Below are positions 11,201-23,486 of a DNA stretch of 64,000 nucleotides, in pieces. Within the stretch, counting starts at the first letter, position 1. The number at the start of each line of letters is the position of its first letter. The notes beneath the pieces were generated by a model, which saw nothing but the letters and a program-made list of their open reading frames with translations, ran no database searches and had not been told where the DNA came from. This DNA comes from Hedera helix (taxonomy: Eukaryota; Streptophyta; Magnoliopsida; Apiales; Araliaceae): assembly GCA_947179155.2 (NCBI GenBank), contig OX359283.1, forward strand, positions 5,413,764-5,477,763, in the 5' to 3' direction. The position numbers and the translations under genes were made by a program.

Positions 11201-13071
11201 AATTAATATTAAATAATGAGTTCGGATAATTAGTTAATTAATTATTATTTAATTCATATTAAATAATAATTAAATGTTAATTAAGTGGAATAAATTATTA
11301 CTTAATCGAAAGAAGATTATTAAGTAATTAAAATATATTGATAATATTATTGACTAACTATTAAATGATAATAGTTAAGAATTAAATCATTATTCAATAA
11401 TTAATAATGATATGTAATTAATTTAAAATATTATTAAATGATTAATAATATTATTTAGCATTTAATTAACTATTAAATAATAATAGTTAAGAGTTAAATC
11501 ATTATTAAATAAATAATAATGATAAATAAAGATTTAGAATATTATTAAAGAATTAATAATATTGTTTAACAAGTAATTAACTATTGGGTAATAATAGTTA
11601 AGGGTTGAATCGTTATTAAATAAATAACTAATGATACGTGAGGATTTCAAATATTATTAAATGATTGATAATATTAATGAACAATTAAATTATTATTAAA
11701 ATGATTGATAATAATGAGAAGTCAATTAAAATATTATTAAAGGGTAATAATATTAGCAAGCAATTAAATTATTATTAAAAGATTAATAATAATGATTAAG
11801 GTAAACTATTATTAAAAATAAATTAATAATAGTAATGATTATTTAAAGTGTTATTTAACAATTAAATAACATTATAAGTTATTACTAATTGATAGTAAAA
11901 TTTAAAATATTATCCAAGGTGGGTAATATTATGATAGGTATCGAGATAAATGATGTGATTAAGTTAAACCAAGGGTATGGTCCATTAGTGATTAATTGGT
12001 GGATCGACCTAAATAAATATAGGGTCCAAGTTTTAATGCAGTGACATTAATAAATGTCAGAATTGCATAGTTTCGAACAAAAGATTTATGGTGTTGAATA
12101 TGAAACACTGAGTCAAGTCAAAGAGAGACTAAAATATGAAATTAACCTTATTAAATAAAGGGGATGATAAGAAGAAATAAATATCTTTAAAATAAGATTT
12201 AGTATTGAGTCAAACTTTGACTGATATTGTGCACCGTTGATCTCACATACCGTGTAGGTGGTGCAAGGAACGTGAAAGATTAACGTAAGCTGGTTATACA
12301 AGTCCAGGCAAGTTTTTCAGAACGTGTTATATTATGTGCATGAATTATAAGTTTGTTATTAAACTGAGATGTGCTCATACGTGGTTATGTGCAAAGATGT
12401 TTTAATGTGCCTTTGTGCAATAAGTTGATTTGAACTGTTGATATGCGGTAGTTGATTTAAGACAATTGTTCTGCATTGAACTATATGTCATGATAGAGGT
12501 TAGACATGAAGCATAGATTAAATGCGAGGCATGATATGCATGAGCAGTATGTCATAAACTGAAATGCATGAAAAACATGATGTTAGTATAAATTGTAAAT
12601 TTTATGTGAAGCATGTAATGTGTTATGTGTAGCTGTTGAACTTGCTGAGCCGTCGTGCTCACTCTTGCCTAAACCAACATTTTCAGATAAGGCTAGTTAC
12701 CTGAAGTTCTCGATAAAGAACAAGGAACAGGAAAATATATTACTTCCATTGAAGATCTAAATATCTATTGTAGATATCAGTCCGAATTGGACAGGTAAAT
12801 GATTCTGTAGCATAAGACTTAGTTGGTATGTTATATGAGTATTAAATACTCAAATTGATTGTAATAGAATGTCGTATCATGTATGATATTGAGACATACT
12901 AGGAATGTATAAAGATTTCGATTCTGGAATAGAAGGAGATGTTATATAATTGTAAATAAATGATTATTTAGCAATTATAATATTGTTAAAATTCACGAAA
13001 GATAAGGAAAATGTTGTACTCGTGTTGAACCGGATCCGAGGTTCGAGAAACCCGGATTCGGGGTCGTCACA
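8249..13071 (+). repeat. Element A 3' LTR
   Basis: It is the same length as the 5' LTR (4823 bp) and nearly identical, differing at about two positions. It carries the TATA box at 9616-9623, the AT-rich stem-loop array at about 10803-11923 and the conserved stem-loop at 12646-12661. It is followed by the TSD TCAAG at 13072-13076. Confidence 0.95.
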
Positions 13072-13411
13072 TCAAGCTAATCTAAGCTTTGGCTTTTCCC
13101 TTACATTTGTCTTGTTTAAAACATTATGACTTAGCTGAAATAAGTCATGATAAAGCAAGAATGAGCAACTAAATGGCTCAACAAGTTTAAGAACAAATAG
13201 CATAAGATATATCATGATGAAAGGAAAATTAACATCAGGGTTTTTAACAATAGATAACAATTGTGAAAGAAATCAAGAATTAAATTTTCAATATAAGAAT
13301 GGATTGACTCTTTACTGCTGAGTAGTCTTTAAGGACCATGAACTACTACTAAGATAGAACAGACGTATATATCTGACACCTCGAAAAAAATGTGGTACGC
13401 GAGGGGATCAG
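13072..13411 (-). repeat. Minus-strand LTR 'X', part 2
   Basis: The LTR interrupted by element A continues here after the TCAAG duplication. It holds TGAGC/GCTCA with a 9-nt loop at 13162-13180, followed by the usual CAACAAGTTT context. It ends at the ATCAG duplication (13407-13411) of the solo LTR inserted next to it. Confidence 0.7.
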
Positions 13412-15609
13412 TGATGAGCGAAATCGGAACAGTTTATTTAGTAGTAAAGTTCCGACATCGAGTTCGTTTGAATGAACAATAACGCGCAAGCATACGCGGT
13501 CAACAAGTAATAAAGTGATAAGAAAAAGTCGATCCCACGAGGAATTAGTTCTAACATTTTCCAACACCGATTCGTTCAAGTCGATCTCATTTAAACGATT
13601 ATCAATATTGGCAATAGAAAAGTAAATGCATAAATTAACATCTACACTATAAAACAATAAAGATATGCGAATCTGAGAATGCAATTTCCCCCAATAGTTC
13701 ATTTCAAATCTCCTAACTCTCTCTTCAATTATATGGACACAACAAATTATTAACCGAGAATTCATTATAGTACTAACATGCCTCTCTCGAAGGTCATGCA
13801 GCGAATCCACCCAAATCTGACACAAAGGCAACAGAAACAAGAAGGAACATCCTAATCAGGAAACTCACTATATTTCTATGAGAGTTTAACCTAACAAGAA
13901 TTTTAAGCACAGATTCTCTAATTGGCTACACGCGGCACATAGGTATATTTCTATCCTACATACAAATTAAGCATTCAATCCTAAGATCAAACAGTAAAAC
14001 ACGTGTCATTGTACTCAGGTCCAAACTTATAGTCCATCGTTCGATTTTATATAAGTTACCACATAAATTACTTAGGCCAAACAGATATTACAATTAACAC
14101 AACATATGAAAACTCATTCACATGGTCGTAACCGATGAATGGTCAACCGAGAACTCGTGAGTACTCGCACGCCTCTTTCGAGGTCACATAAGCCTATCCC
14201 GTCTAAATAATGCACTATATGTCTATGAGGATTAACATTAAACAAGGATGATGAAGCCTAGGTTCTCAAATTGGTTGCACATGGCGCTAGGTATATGTCT
14301 ATCCTAGCCACAAATCATGCATTCCATCTATGTAGAATAACACAATCACATGTTAACATATATGGGTCTAAACACTATAATCCCTTTGTCAAGTTCATAT
14401 AGGTTACTAAATAATCGCTCGACCAAAGCATTATAACGCACAAACACAATGAAGCAACTCCTATGACCATCCAAGAGACAAGAACCCAAGCAACGAAGCA
14501 TAAACATATGCGAAATACAAAACAAGCTTCTCTTGGACATTTCATCGAACACTTGGCGTGCACCATGAATTTGTTCAATACTAAACAACTACACATATGC
14601 AACAACAACCAAAGAGAAGAGCAAATCAACTACAACAACCTATTGGGTTCCCAAGCATTCAAAGATTCCATGTCAATCCAACATAATCGGGTAAAACAAT
14701 ATCCAACAAGAACAAACTAACCATTCAAGCTAAACATGCAAAACACCAATCATAATGAATAGAACATGCATTGGATTCAATACAATACATAGACATTACA
14801 TCCATGGATTACAAATCATCCAAGTTCATCAATATCAAAAGATAAAGATTATCCAAAAATTAAACATTCAATGGTTACACAAAAATAGAAAGAGAAAAGG
14901 AGAAGAAACAACCCTTATCCTCCTTCAATCCATGACTTCCAATGATATACTCCACTTCTAGCCTCCATGGGGGCTCCATAATCTATCCACAGAATCGCCC
15001 ATGGCCACCTCTTGGAGAAGAAATGAGAGTGTTATGAGTTAGGGCTTCAAAAATGACTTAAAAACTGAAATCTGCGCGTATGAACAATGCACCGCCGCGG
15101 CGGTCAAAGTCACCGTCGCGGCGGTCAAACATTCTGCTAAAATCTGGGTTTGTACCACCGCTGCAGCGGTGGAAACCACCGCTGCGGCGCTAGTACAAAA
15201 TTCCCAGAAATGTTCCTTTTTTGACTGCTGCAGCCTCATTCAGTGTTTTGGTCATAACTCTCTCATCCAACCTCCGATTGAGTTGATTTAAGATGTTTTG
15301 GAAAGTTGAGAAGTATATCTACAACTTTCATGTTGGATGAATTGAGAGATAATGGCTGGATCAAGGTCCAAATTGAGCTGCAACTGACTGCTGCGTAAAC
15401 GGCAAGCAAGAAATCCAAATCTGGTAACTCTAAGCTTTGATCTACCAAGCCCTTATTCCAAAATCCTACAAAATTAAGTAAAAACATATAAAAATAATAT
15501 AACACCTAAATAAGATAAAAACACATATAAAATCACATAAAACACTTAAAGATCCACAAATTATCAAGCTTAAATGTATTCAATTCGTAGGTATAAAACG
15601 CACTCATCA
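13412..15609 (-). mobile_element. Solo Athila-type LTR (2198 bp)
   Basis: It is bounded by TG...CA and by identical 5-bp duplications ATCAG at 13407-13411 and 15610-15614, with no interior, which is the product expected from LTR-LTR recombination. Its minus-strand start TGATGAGTGCGTTTTATACC closely resembles the start of the LTR of element B (TGATGAGTGGGTGTTATACC), so it is an Athila-type LTR in minus orientation. It contains a degenerate internal duplication (about 13866-14100 against about 14213-14435) and a GC-rich palindrome block at 15091-15196. ORFs inside are non-coding. Confidence 0.88.
15091..15196. repeat. GC-rich palindrome cluster in the solo LTR
   Basis: Four GC-rich blocks stand out in an otherwise AT-rich LTR: ACCGCCGCGGCGGT (15091-15104, perfect), a near copy with one change at about 15112-15125, CCACCGCTGCAGCGGTGG (15155-15172, perfect 18-bp palindrome) and an imperfect fourth copy. 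Confidence 0.8.
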
Positions 15610-17023
15610 ATCAGCCTCTTGTACCCTATGTATATGCAAAACATTCAGACATCTTGCGCAAATTCGATTTTTCGACAGATAAAAATCTCCCTTATTTAAG
15701 GTTGTTCATTCTCAGTCTTACTATAAGAATTTGCACCCACCAATGGTTTGGATAAGCTTTTAAAATATTTAATGTGATGAATTTAACATGCATTATCTAG
15801 CTGAAACAATTAGCTTAGACTTTCTTAAACAGTTCTGAAATTAATGAACTATACATTTGTATGTGCGAATACAATAACATTAATGATGTGGAATAATTTT
15901 AAAAAATTAAACCACTTAAAGTTTTGGAAAGTAAGTACAAGTGTAGAGACTTGCTCAATAATAATTGAATAGGTTTAAAGAAATTGCTCAATATAAATTT
16001 GAGTAAGGATAAAGAAAACTTGCCTCGTGTATAGATTACCGCTAATCAGTTCAATTTAATTCTCTCTGAATAGACCTAACAATTAATCAAATTAATCTTT
16101 AAATTAGTATCATATATACAGTCATATGATAACCTCTATACATCTTACATCTCTAACACTTAACCAAATAATTATATAGTTAAAGGTATATAAACACTTA
16201 GAAAATATTATCATTACTTGATAATATTTTAATCACATAAAATCTATATTAATTATTTAATATAGTTCAAACTCTTATCTAATATTATTAATCATTTAAT
16301 AATATTTAATTAGTATTATAATATTATTAATTATTTAATAATATTTTATTATCATTCTAATATTATTAATCATTTAATAATATTTTATTCACTTTATAAT
16401 ATTATTAAATATTTAATAATATTTTATTCATATTCTAATATTATTAATCATTTAATAATATTTTATTCATTATCTAGTATTATTAATCATTTAATAATAG
16501 TTTATTAACCTTATAATATTATTAATCATTTAATAATATTTTTTTTACCTTTTAATATTTTTAATCATTTAATAATATTTTATTCACTTTATAATCATTT
16601 AATAATATTTTATTCATATTCTAATATTATTAATTATTTAATAATATTTATTTACCTTCTAATATTATTAATCATTTAATAATATTTTATTCACTTTATA
16701 ATATTATTAACTATTTAATAATATTTTAGTCATATTCTAATATTATTAATTATTTAATAATATTTTATTCATTATCTAGTATTATTAATCATTTAATAAT
16801 AGTTTATTAACCTTATAATATTATTAATTATTTAATAATATTTTATTTACCTTCTAATATTATGAATCATTTAATAATATTTTATTCACTTGTTAATATT
16901 ATTGACCATGTAATAATATTTTAATCATTTACAAATGATATTAATCATTTAATAACTAGTTAATCATATACTAATATTATTGATTATTTAATAATATTTT
17001 AATAACCTTGAAGCAATACATAT
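15610..17023 (-). repeat. Minus-strand LTR 'X', part 3, with AT-rich stem-loop array
   Basis: The host LTR resumes after ATCAG. From about 16200 to 17010 it is an array of units such as AATATTATTAA/TTAATAATATT (16359-16384, 11-bp stem, 4-nt loop), separated by spacers like TTATTCAC. This is the minus-strand counterpart, in a diverged family member, of the array in element A. X has no visible left LTR terminus (…TTACA) before the next LTR begins at 17024, so it is truncated. Confidence 0.7.
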
Positions 17024-17947
17024 TGTGACGCCCCCAAATCACTATACTTACTATAGATGACTTAGTGCTCACTATAAATGCTAAATCAATAGGTTTATAG
17101 ATGATTTTCTTTATTCTCAAACAAAATTCTCATATTAATTCTCAAAGATCTTTCATTATTTTATATCAAGTCCTTGTAATTGATACAAGAGACTTAATAC
17201 TCAAACATAACATTTTATCCTTAATATTTAGATATTCTATAACTTTACGTGTTCCAACATCCACGACATTAAATCATTAGGACGGCTCTTGGGAACAGAG
17301 AATCTCGCGGTGAATGTTTGCATCTTCACCCGTGATAAATGTTTGCATCTTTATCCGTGACAAATGGTTGTATCTTTGTCCGGTGTAAAATTCTCTTTCC
17401 GTACAGAACATTACCCAATTAGTTAAAACCCTCATTCGAAACATATTTGGTTATAGTGATATCTCTCCATATTAATAATCCTACTTATCCAACATTCAGA
17501 ATAATAATAACGAGTTATACCTGGGTCCAAGGAATCTTAACGATAGATTTGACCAGTCAACATCGCTTAGTCCTGTCTCGGATGTACAGTACTCACAAGT
17601 TATTTACCGATCCTCATTCAGATAAATATATCATTATTAATACTATGTTAAGTTTTAACAATTCTAAGCTTAATCAGAGTAAAGACGTAACAAGAGAATG
17701 TGATAAAATTTGATAATATTTATATAATATTCGGTTACATGTGTTGAACTTGTTCTTAGTACAAAATGTCATTATGACTACAGTTAAGAACAATTAAGGA
17801 AAGCAGTAAACTAGTCTACACATTTCTTCTTTCCTTTCTTCTTTGAGTCGGAGCTCTCGGGTTTGTCTGCAAATTAGGTTTATATGTAAAGGTGAGCTAA
17901 AATGCTCAACAAGTCTTAAACACATAACATATAAGTGAACTCACACC
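17024..17947 (-). repeat. Minus-strand LTR fragment 'Y'
   Basis: It starts with the terminus TGTGACGCCCCCAAATC and carries the stem-loop TGAGC/GCTCA with loop TAAAAT at 17893-17908. It contains three short degenerate repeats of about 25 bp (units with TGTTTGCATCTT) around 17310-17385. It is cut off at 17948 by another LTR terminus. Confidence 0.65.
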
Positions 17948-18368
17948 TGTAGACACCCAAATTTTGCACTTTTCTACTAACCCTGGCAGGAGGGCAAAGT
18001 CGTCACTTGACCCGATATGCGAAAAGGAAGGTGGACCCCAACACGAAGCCACCACAACGACTTACGGTCAAAGCCGCCACAACGAACAACGAGCATCAGG
18101 TTACTTGAGGCAAGGCAAACAGTTGATCCAGAAGAACCTGATTTGATCACAAAAGACGACTAATGGCTACTACGCTTACGATGTTCCAGGCAGCGCCCCC
18201 TGGAAGCCAAGCACAATTAGCAAATTCTATATCAAGTCGCAGCCCTCCGAACTAGCCTCCCAGAACAATATGGCATGTTTCCCAGGGATTTCCGGATTGC
18301 AAAATACGAGCCTTCCAGCGAAAAAACGAAAGACCGACATCAGACGCGGAAATCGAGGAAGCACCAAA
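17948..18368 (+). repeat. Truncated LTR start of the element C family
   Basis: TGTAGACACCCAAATTTTGC and the following 400 bp match the first part of the element C LTR (24945 on) with many substitutions. It keeps the stretch that is deleted from C's 3' LTR but lacks the GC-rich hairpin segment (25190-25255 in C). Homology fades near 18368, where unrelated LTR sequence takes over. Confidence 0.7.
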
Positions 18369-19827
18369 GACCGACATTTCTGGAAAATTTCGGATTTGTC
18401 CCTAACGTTACTGAAATTACGGTTTTGCCCCCAGTCTTTTTAGAAAAAACCGAATATGTCCCTAAGGGCGCTGAAATGACGAAAATGCCCCTAGAAATGA
18501 TTTTTAATTAAAATAAATGTTTAAAAATTGTTTTAAAATTATAGAAAATTATAGAAAAATATTAAAAATATTGAAATGATGTTTGGGCATTAAATTTAAT
18601 ATTTTTGTAAAAATATTAAATATTGGGGATTAATATTTAAATATTTTTAAATATTAATCTATTAAGTTTAAAGGTTAGAAAATAATTAAATAAAATTTTC
18701 GGACAACCAAATATGTTAAATTTTATCTGATGAGCCGGGTTGTCCGTAGTGAAGGCATTGGTTATTAAAATAAATTAATTCATTAAGAAACAAGGTTAAT
18801 ATAATTAACCTTATTAGTTAATAATTAACCCGGTACCCTAAAATAAATTGTCGGGTAGAGTTAATTACATTAGAGATGATATTAATTAAGAAAATTAATA
18901 TCATAAAGAGAAATAATTATTATTTGATTATGTTATGATCATAGGTTGATCGAGTAAAGGTTTAGGCTATCAATTTATTAATTGGACTTACAGGCAAGTT
19001 CTTCAGTCCTCTAATGTTAATTGTTGCCTGTTATGATATGTAAATACTTGTTTAAATGCATATAAATTATGTGATCTGTGGTTAACATGACAACTATGTG
19101 TACTTTGTGCAATGATGTGGGATATATTGCTATAATAGAAGCACAAGCACATGAAGTATGACACACACTAAGTATGTTAAGGTATGTACTATGTGAAATA
19201 TAAACTGTTGAACTTACTGAGCCGTTGTGCTCATTACTTGCTTAAAATATACTTTTGTAGGTTAAGAAATGAATTTCAGAAATATCGGATTATATTAGAG
19301 ATGGATCAATCTAGAAGGTTGTAAATGAAATGGTTATACTCAATATGGTAAATTGCAAAGTTTATTTAGACATTTTGTATATTCATATATGTTGGGTCCG
19401 AATAGGACGAGTAGTGTTAAATTGTGAACCGTGAATGTTCAAATTAATTGTTACGTTAGAAATTATTATACGTTTGATTATGAACGAATGCAACAAGGAA
19501 TAATTGTATGAAAATAAATAACTTTAGAATGTGAATATGAGCATTATGTTATGGGTAGCAGAAAGAAAAAGTAAAGGTTGCGATCCAGGGATTAGGATCC
19601 AGATGTAAAGATTTTAAATATCCAAATATTCTATTACAATGATTGAATGGAGAAAAAGAAAAATTTATACCGAAAAATTTGGTAATTGATAATTTAAAGT
19701 CAATTTAATGGATTAAAGAAGGTGATCAAAGAAGTATTAACGAACCGAAATTTGGACGTAAGGTAAATAATGTTTAATAAACATGAAATTAAGGTATTAA
19801 AGTGGGTCGAATTTTGGGGTCGTTACA
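18369..19827 (+). repeat. Plus-strand LTR fragment 'W' (Tekay-like)
   Basis: It ends in GGGGTCGTTACA at 19827 and carries TGAGC/GCTCA (loop CGTTGT) at 19218-19233. It also contains perfect hairpins: 18594-18621 (13-bp stem, 2-nt loop), 18628-18659 (14-bp stem GATTAATATTTAAA, loop TATT), 18792-18812 (AAGGTTAAT) and 18877-18903 (TGATATTAATT). No primer-binding site follows, and its start is missing. Confidence 0.65.
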
Positions 19828-20398
19828 GTCTCTGCTCAAATCTTCTTGCTCGCCTCGCTTCAGTGTCTACCTGGTGTGGAGCGAACCTTGCCAATTCATT
19901 AAACTTGGCAGCGTATTTAGATACAGACATATTCCCCTACTTGAGTTTCAAAAATTTGACTTCCATCCTGGTTTGTGTGCTTTTCGAAAAAAAGCATCTA
20001 CCTGGTGCTTTTTCCCCTACTTGAATGGAGAAAAAGAAAAATTTATACCGAAAAATTTGGTAATTGATAATTTAAAGTCAATTTAATGGATTAAAGAAGG
20101 TGATCAAAGAAGTATTAACGAACCGAAATTTGGACGTAAGGTAAATAATGTTTAATAAACATGAAATTAAGGTATTAAAGTGGGTCGAATTTCGGGGTCG
20201 TTACAGTCTCTGCTCAAATCTTCTTGCTCGCCTCGCTTCAGTGTCTACCTGGTGTGGAGCGAACCTTGCCAATTCATTAAACTTGACAGCGTATTTAGAT
20301 ACAGACATATTCCCCTACTTGAGTTCCAAAAATTTGACTTCCATCCTGGTTTGTGTGCTTTTCGAAAATTAGTTCTCTAAGAACACTTCCTTAAATCG
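19643..20398 (+). repeat. 378-bp tandem duplication across an LTR/gag junction
   Basis: 19643-20020 is repeated at 20021-20398 with an offset of exactly 378 bp over most of its length. The unit spans the end of LTR W and part of the broken minus-strand gag, so the duplication arose after these were joined. The copies differ at a few bases and near the right end of copy one. Confidence 0.85.
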
Positions 20399-20792
20399 TG
20401 CCCACGCGATAGTTCATTCTCCTACTCTACTATTGTTCGCCTTCCACCAATAGTTCGCCTCTCACTTCATCATAAAGGTAGCAAATGAGGTCATTTGCTC
20501 CTCCGCTACTCGAGCAACCTCGAAGACCTTTTCCATTTTCTCGATCCAAGTTTGCGCTTCTATAGGATTTGTTGTGCCCCAGAATTCTGGTGGTCTTATT
20601 AGTTTGAAATCTTTAAAGTTTACTAGTGGAGCAGCAGGGTTTGGTGCTCCAGCAGCATTTGCGTTGCATCCGTGGAATGCTCCCATTAGCATTTTCACAA
20701 ACTCTTGCACTGGGTTTGACGGTACCCCCTACATTAACCGACTCTTCCGGTGGTGGTGAGGGTAGTGGTTGACTTCTTCTATGTGGCGACAT
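20206..20792 (-). pseudogene. Broken Tekay-type gag (N-terminal part)
   Basis: Read on the minus strand from an ATG at 20792, this encodes a Ty3/gypsy gag start. The retrotransposon gag core is recognisable by the segment RPPEFWGTTNPIEAQTWIEK (about 20520-20600) and, further on, EANYWW. Gag proteins form the cytoplasmic virus-like particle that houses reverse transcription. The reading is broken by a frameshift near 20730 and by in-frame stops (TGA near 20460, then TGA, TAA and TAG further on). It is cut off where LTR W ends; a second copy of its tail lies at 19828-20020 through the 378-bp duplication. No primer-binding site is seen upstream, so this is an isolated relic. Confidence 0.75.
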
Positions 20793-20990
20793 TTTCTATA
20801 TAGAGAAAATTTAAATCATTAAAGTTACTTCATCTTTTTACTTCCGTTTTGTAGCTTAGGCAATTTCACTAAAGTACAATTAAGCATATCGACACATATA
20901 AACATAAACAGATCTGCATTTATATTCATATGCTAAAACCATAGTGCATAACACTTTTACATCATAAGCATACTGCTATAAATGTTACTA
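20793..20990 (-). other. Possible leader of the broken gag
   Basis: AT-rich sequence upstream (on the minus strand) of the gag ATG, with no PBS and no ORF. Its origin is uncertain. Confidence 0.3.
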
Positions 20991-22830
20991 TCCCTGAATT
21001 GTACAAGAGAATAGAGAGATATGAGATCCTCCTAATTGAGTCTCAAAACACTTATTTATAGGCTACATAATTTATCCCAAAACCTAATAGGAATTATAAA
21101 TACTAATTAAAATAAAATAATTAATTAATAAAAACCCTAATTTTCTTTCTTTTCTAAATTACAATTAGCTTCTTAATTTCCATACTTAATTTATTATTGG
21201 ACCCACATGTATGCCTCCTTAATTGCTGAAGAAACAAAAACTACTATGCTGGCTAAAGTAAAGGTGGTGGGACCCAACTAGGAAATAAAAGAAAGAAATC
21301 AAGCTGCAACCAATTCCATGCGCGCTTTAATTTTTGTTAATGATATTCGCCCCGGGCATTGCATGTAACCCCTTTGCATGCCCACGTGCATGGCGCCAAC
21401 CCACCTAACCTGCTCCCTTACTAACTAAATGACATCGTATCTGAAGCAGCACCTTTAATCCTCATGCGCGCATGACGTGCCCAACAAGCTTCAATAATTA
21501 CCGAAATGCTATACAATCGAAATAATTTCTACAAAATCAAATTAAAAATAAATAATATAAAAATAATAAAAATACATATAAATAAATAAAATATATAAAA
21601 TGACCTAGAATACTTAAAATACTTAAAAACTCACAAATTATTAAGCATAAAAATACCTAATAAATAGACATAAAATCTACTTATCAAATACCCTCACATT
21701 TAAATCTTTGTTTGTCTTCAACCAAAATAAAAATAAAAACTATAAAATTAAGACTCTAATAATTAAACCTATTAACCCGAGCAACAAATCCATACGAATT
21801 TTAAAATTAACCTCAAAGAAAATTTTAAAATCATGTAAAGTCTAAAATTTTAACACAATTGTTAATCTTACTTTATTCAAGACCCTTCATGTGTGTGTGA
21901 ATCTAAATGTATCAAACTAATTAAAACTTAGATGAGTTTAGGTTATTAATTAGCTTATAAATGATGTACAACAAAACTCTATAGATTTATTTTACCATTC
22001 ACTTTCAGTTAATACAGAAAAATATAAACCAGAAGGTCAAAAGGTTTTGAAACAATTAAATACACTAGGATTATTAATATGATTTTTTTTCAAATATTTT
22101 TCTAATTTTTTTTCTCTTTTCTTTTCTTTTAAATGTGTGCATTTTATGTTCCATCCTATTCTTTTTCTTCTTCTTTTTTAGCAGCAAGTGCGTTTTACAC
22201 TCCATTTTGCTTTTTAATGTGTTTATGAGTGAATGTGTTTTACGCTCCATCTTAACTCACGATAAGATTTTTTTCTTTCCAATTTAACAATCCAAGAAAA
22301 ATTACCTAAATCATCTCTCCCAAATTATATTTTTCCTTATATTTCACTTCAAGTAATGATCAAATAAGATATAGAGCTCAAAAATATCTTCCATAAGCAT
22401 TTAACCATATAAATTTTCTCTAAATTAAAAGTAGCTCAAAATAAATGGATATAAGTGCATAAAAATAAATGATCTCTAACAAAGTAATAACCAACAAATA
22501 ATCAAAATTTAGACTAAGCAAAAATTTATCACTTTTTTAAAAGTTATTAAATAAAAATCAATTTTTTTTTTATCATTGGATAAAAATTAAAATCTAATTA
22601 ACTCATTGCTCACGTGACACATCCTAAAAAAAAAAAAAACTACCAATTTTCGTAGAAAAACATGGTTGCACTTAACACGTGCAAAAAGCCTTTAAACCTC
22701 AAGGTTACTCCAAGTGGACGAGTTTTGTCTCGTAAAGGTTTGCATTGAATTTTCTCACAAAATTCAAAAATTTCAAAATGCACTAAAAATAAAATTAAAA
22801 AAAAACAAATATTCTAAATTGTTGATTCGC
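20991..22830 (-). repeat. 3' end of a degraded Athila-like element
   Basis: At 21686 a minus-strand LTR start (rc TGATAAGTAGATTTTATG) abuts a polypurine tract (rc TTTAAATGTGAGGGTATT), matching the layout at 53426 in element B. The LTR remnant lies to the left (to about 20991). To the right the 3' non-coding interior (21687 to about 22830) resembles 53427-54530 of element B, for example the lines with TTTTACGCTCCATCTT. There is no ORF. The inner edge is uncertain. Confidence 0.6.
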
Positions 22831-23486
22831 ACATAGTGCTTGTTGCACGTGTTCATCAGGTATGAAAGGCTGATCACCTTCATTACCATAAGGTTCAGTT
22901 AAATTTGTTCATGGTCATTATTGACACTCAACATTAATTGATTCAGTCATTCAATTATTAAAATTATGATTCGTACTCTTTCACAATTATTATATTGTTG
23001 AAAATCCAAAAGCTTATTCTTTCTTTCAATCATGATATATCGTTATTGTATTTAAACTTGCTGAGCAAAGACGTTGCTCACTTTTGCTATATCATGATAA
23101 CAAATTTCAGAAAAATACGAATGTCCGAGGAGAGACGGAGACAGAAGCAAAAAACAAGATTATAGTGTTATGCATTATAACTAAATTGTTATATGATGTA
23201 AGAAATTTTGTAAACCCATGGTGGTAGAATAAATTAAATCAAATTTAATTTGACTATAATATAAGTCCAATTGAGGTATTAATCTAGGTCAAATAAATTT
23301 ACCTAGTAGTTCATATAATTAATCTAAAGGTATATCTGTAAGTTAAGGTTAGAAACCTTGGGAAATGTTGTAGAATAAACAAATTATGTTTATATATTCC
23401 GCATTAGTTATAGAACATGTATGAAGATGATGTATCGTGACGTACCAAGTTTAGGGTTCAAGGAACCCGGATTTGGGGGTGTTACA
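22831..23486 (+). repeat. Plus-strand LTR fragment 'V' (Tekay-like)
   Basis: It ends in GGATTTGGGGGTGTTACA at 23486 and has the conserved stem-loop with a 7-bp stem, TGAGCAA/TTGCTCA, at 23062-23080. Its last 150 bp resemble the LTR end at 52620-52776. An inverted patch from the neighbouring LTR is embedded in it at 23213-23322. Confidence 0.65.
23213..23322 (+). repeat. Inverted copy of 23882-23990
   Basis: About 108 bp, almost identical to the reverse complement of 23882-23990 and closer to it than to element A. Sequence on both sides continues as LTR V, so it is an inserted patch. Confidence 0.7.

Larger units (their letters stand above)
1286..13071 (+). mobile_element. Element A: complete non-autonomous LARD-like LTR retrotransposon
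   Basis: It is an 11,786-bp element bounded by TG...CA LTRs of 4823 bp each, with a 5-bp TSD TCAAG (1281-1285 and 13072-13076), an initiator-Met-type primer site and a polypurine tract. The two LTRs are offset by exactly 6963 bp throughout, so they differ by no net indel, and I found only two mismatches (near 2013/8976 and 2778/9741). Insertion is therefore very recent. The 2140-bp interior carries no gag or pol, so movement must rely on proteins supplied in trans. The PBS type and polypurine-tract region match Tekay-lineage element D. I infer a large retrotransposon derivative (LARD) of a Tekay-type chromovirus. Confidence 0.93.

Noticed and set aside
13349..13840. 163-codon minus-strand ORF
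   Set aside because: It crosses the edge of the solo LTR at 13412 and so joins two unrelated sequences; no family.
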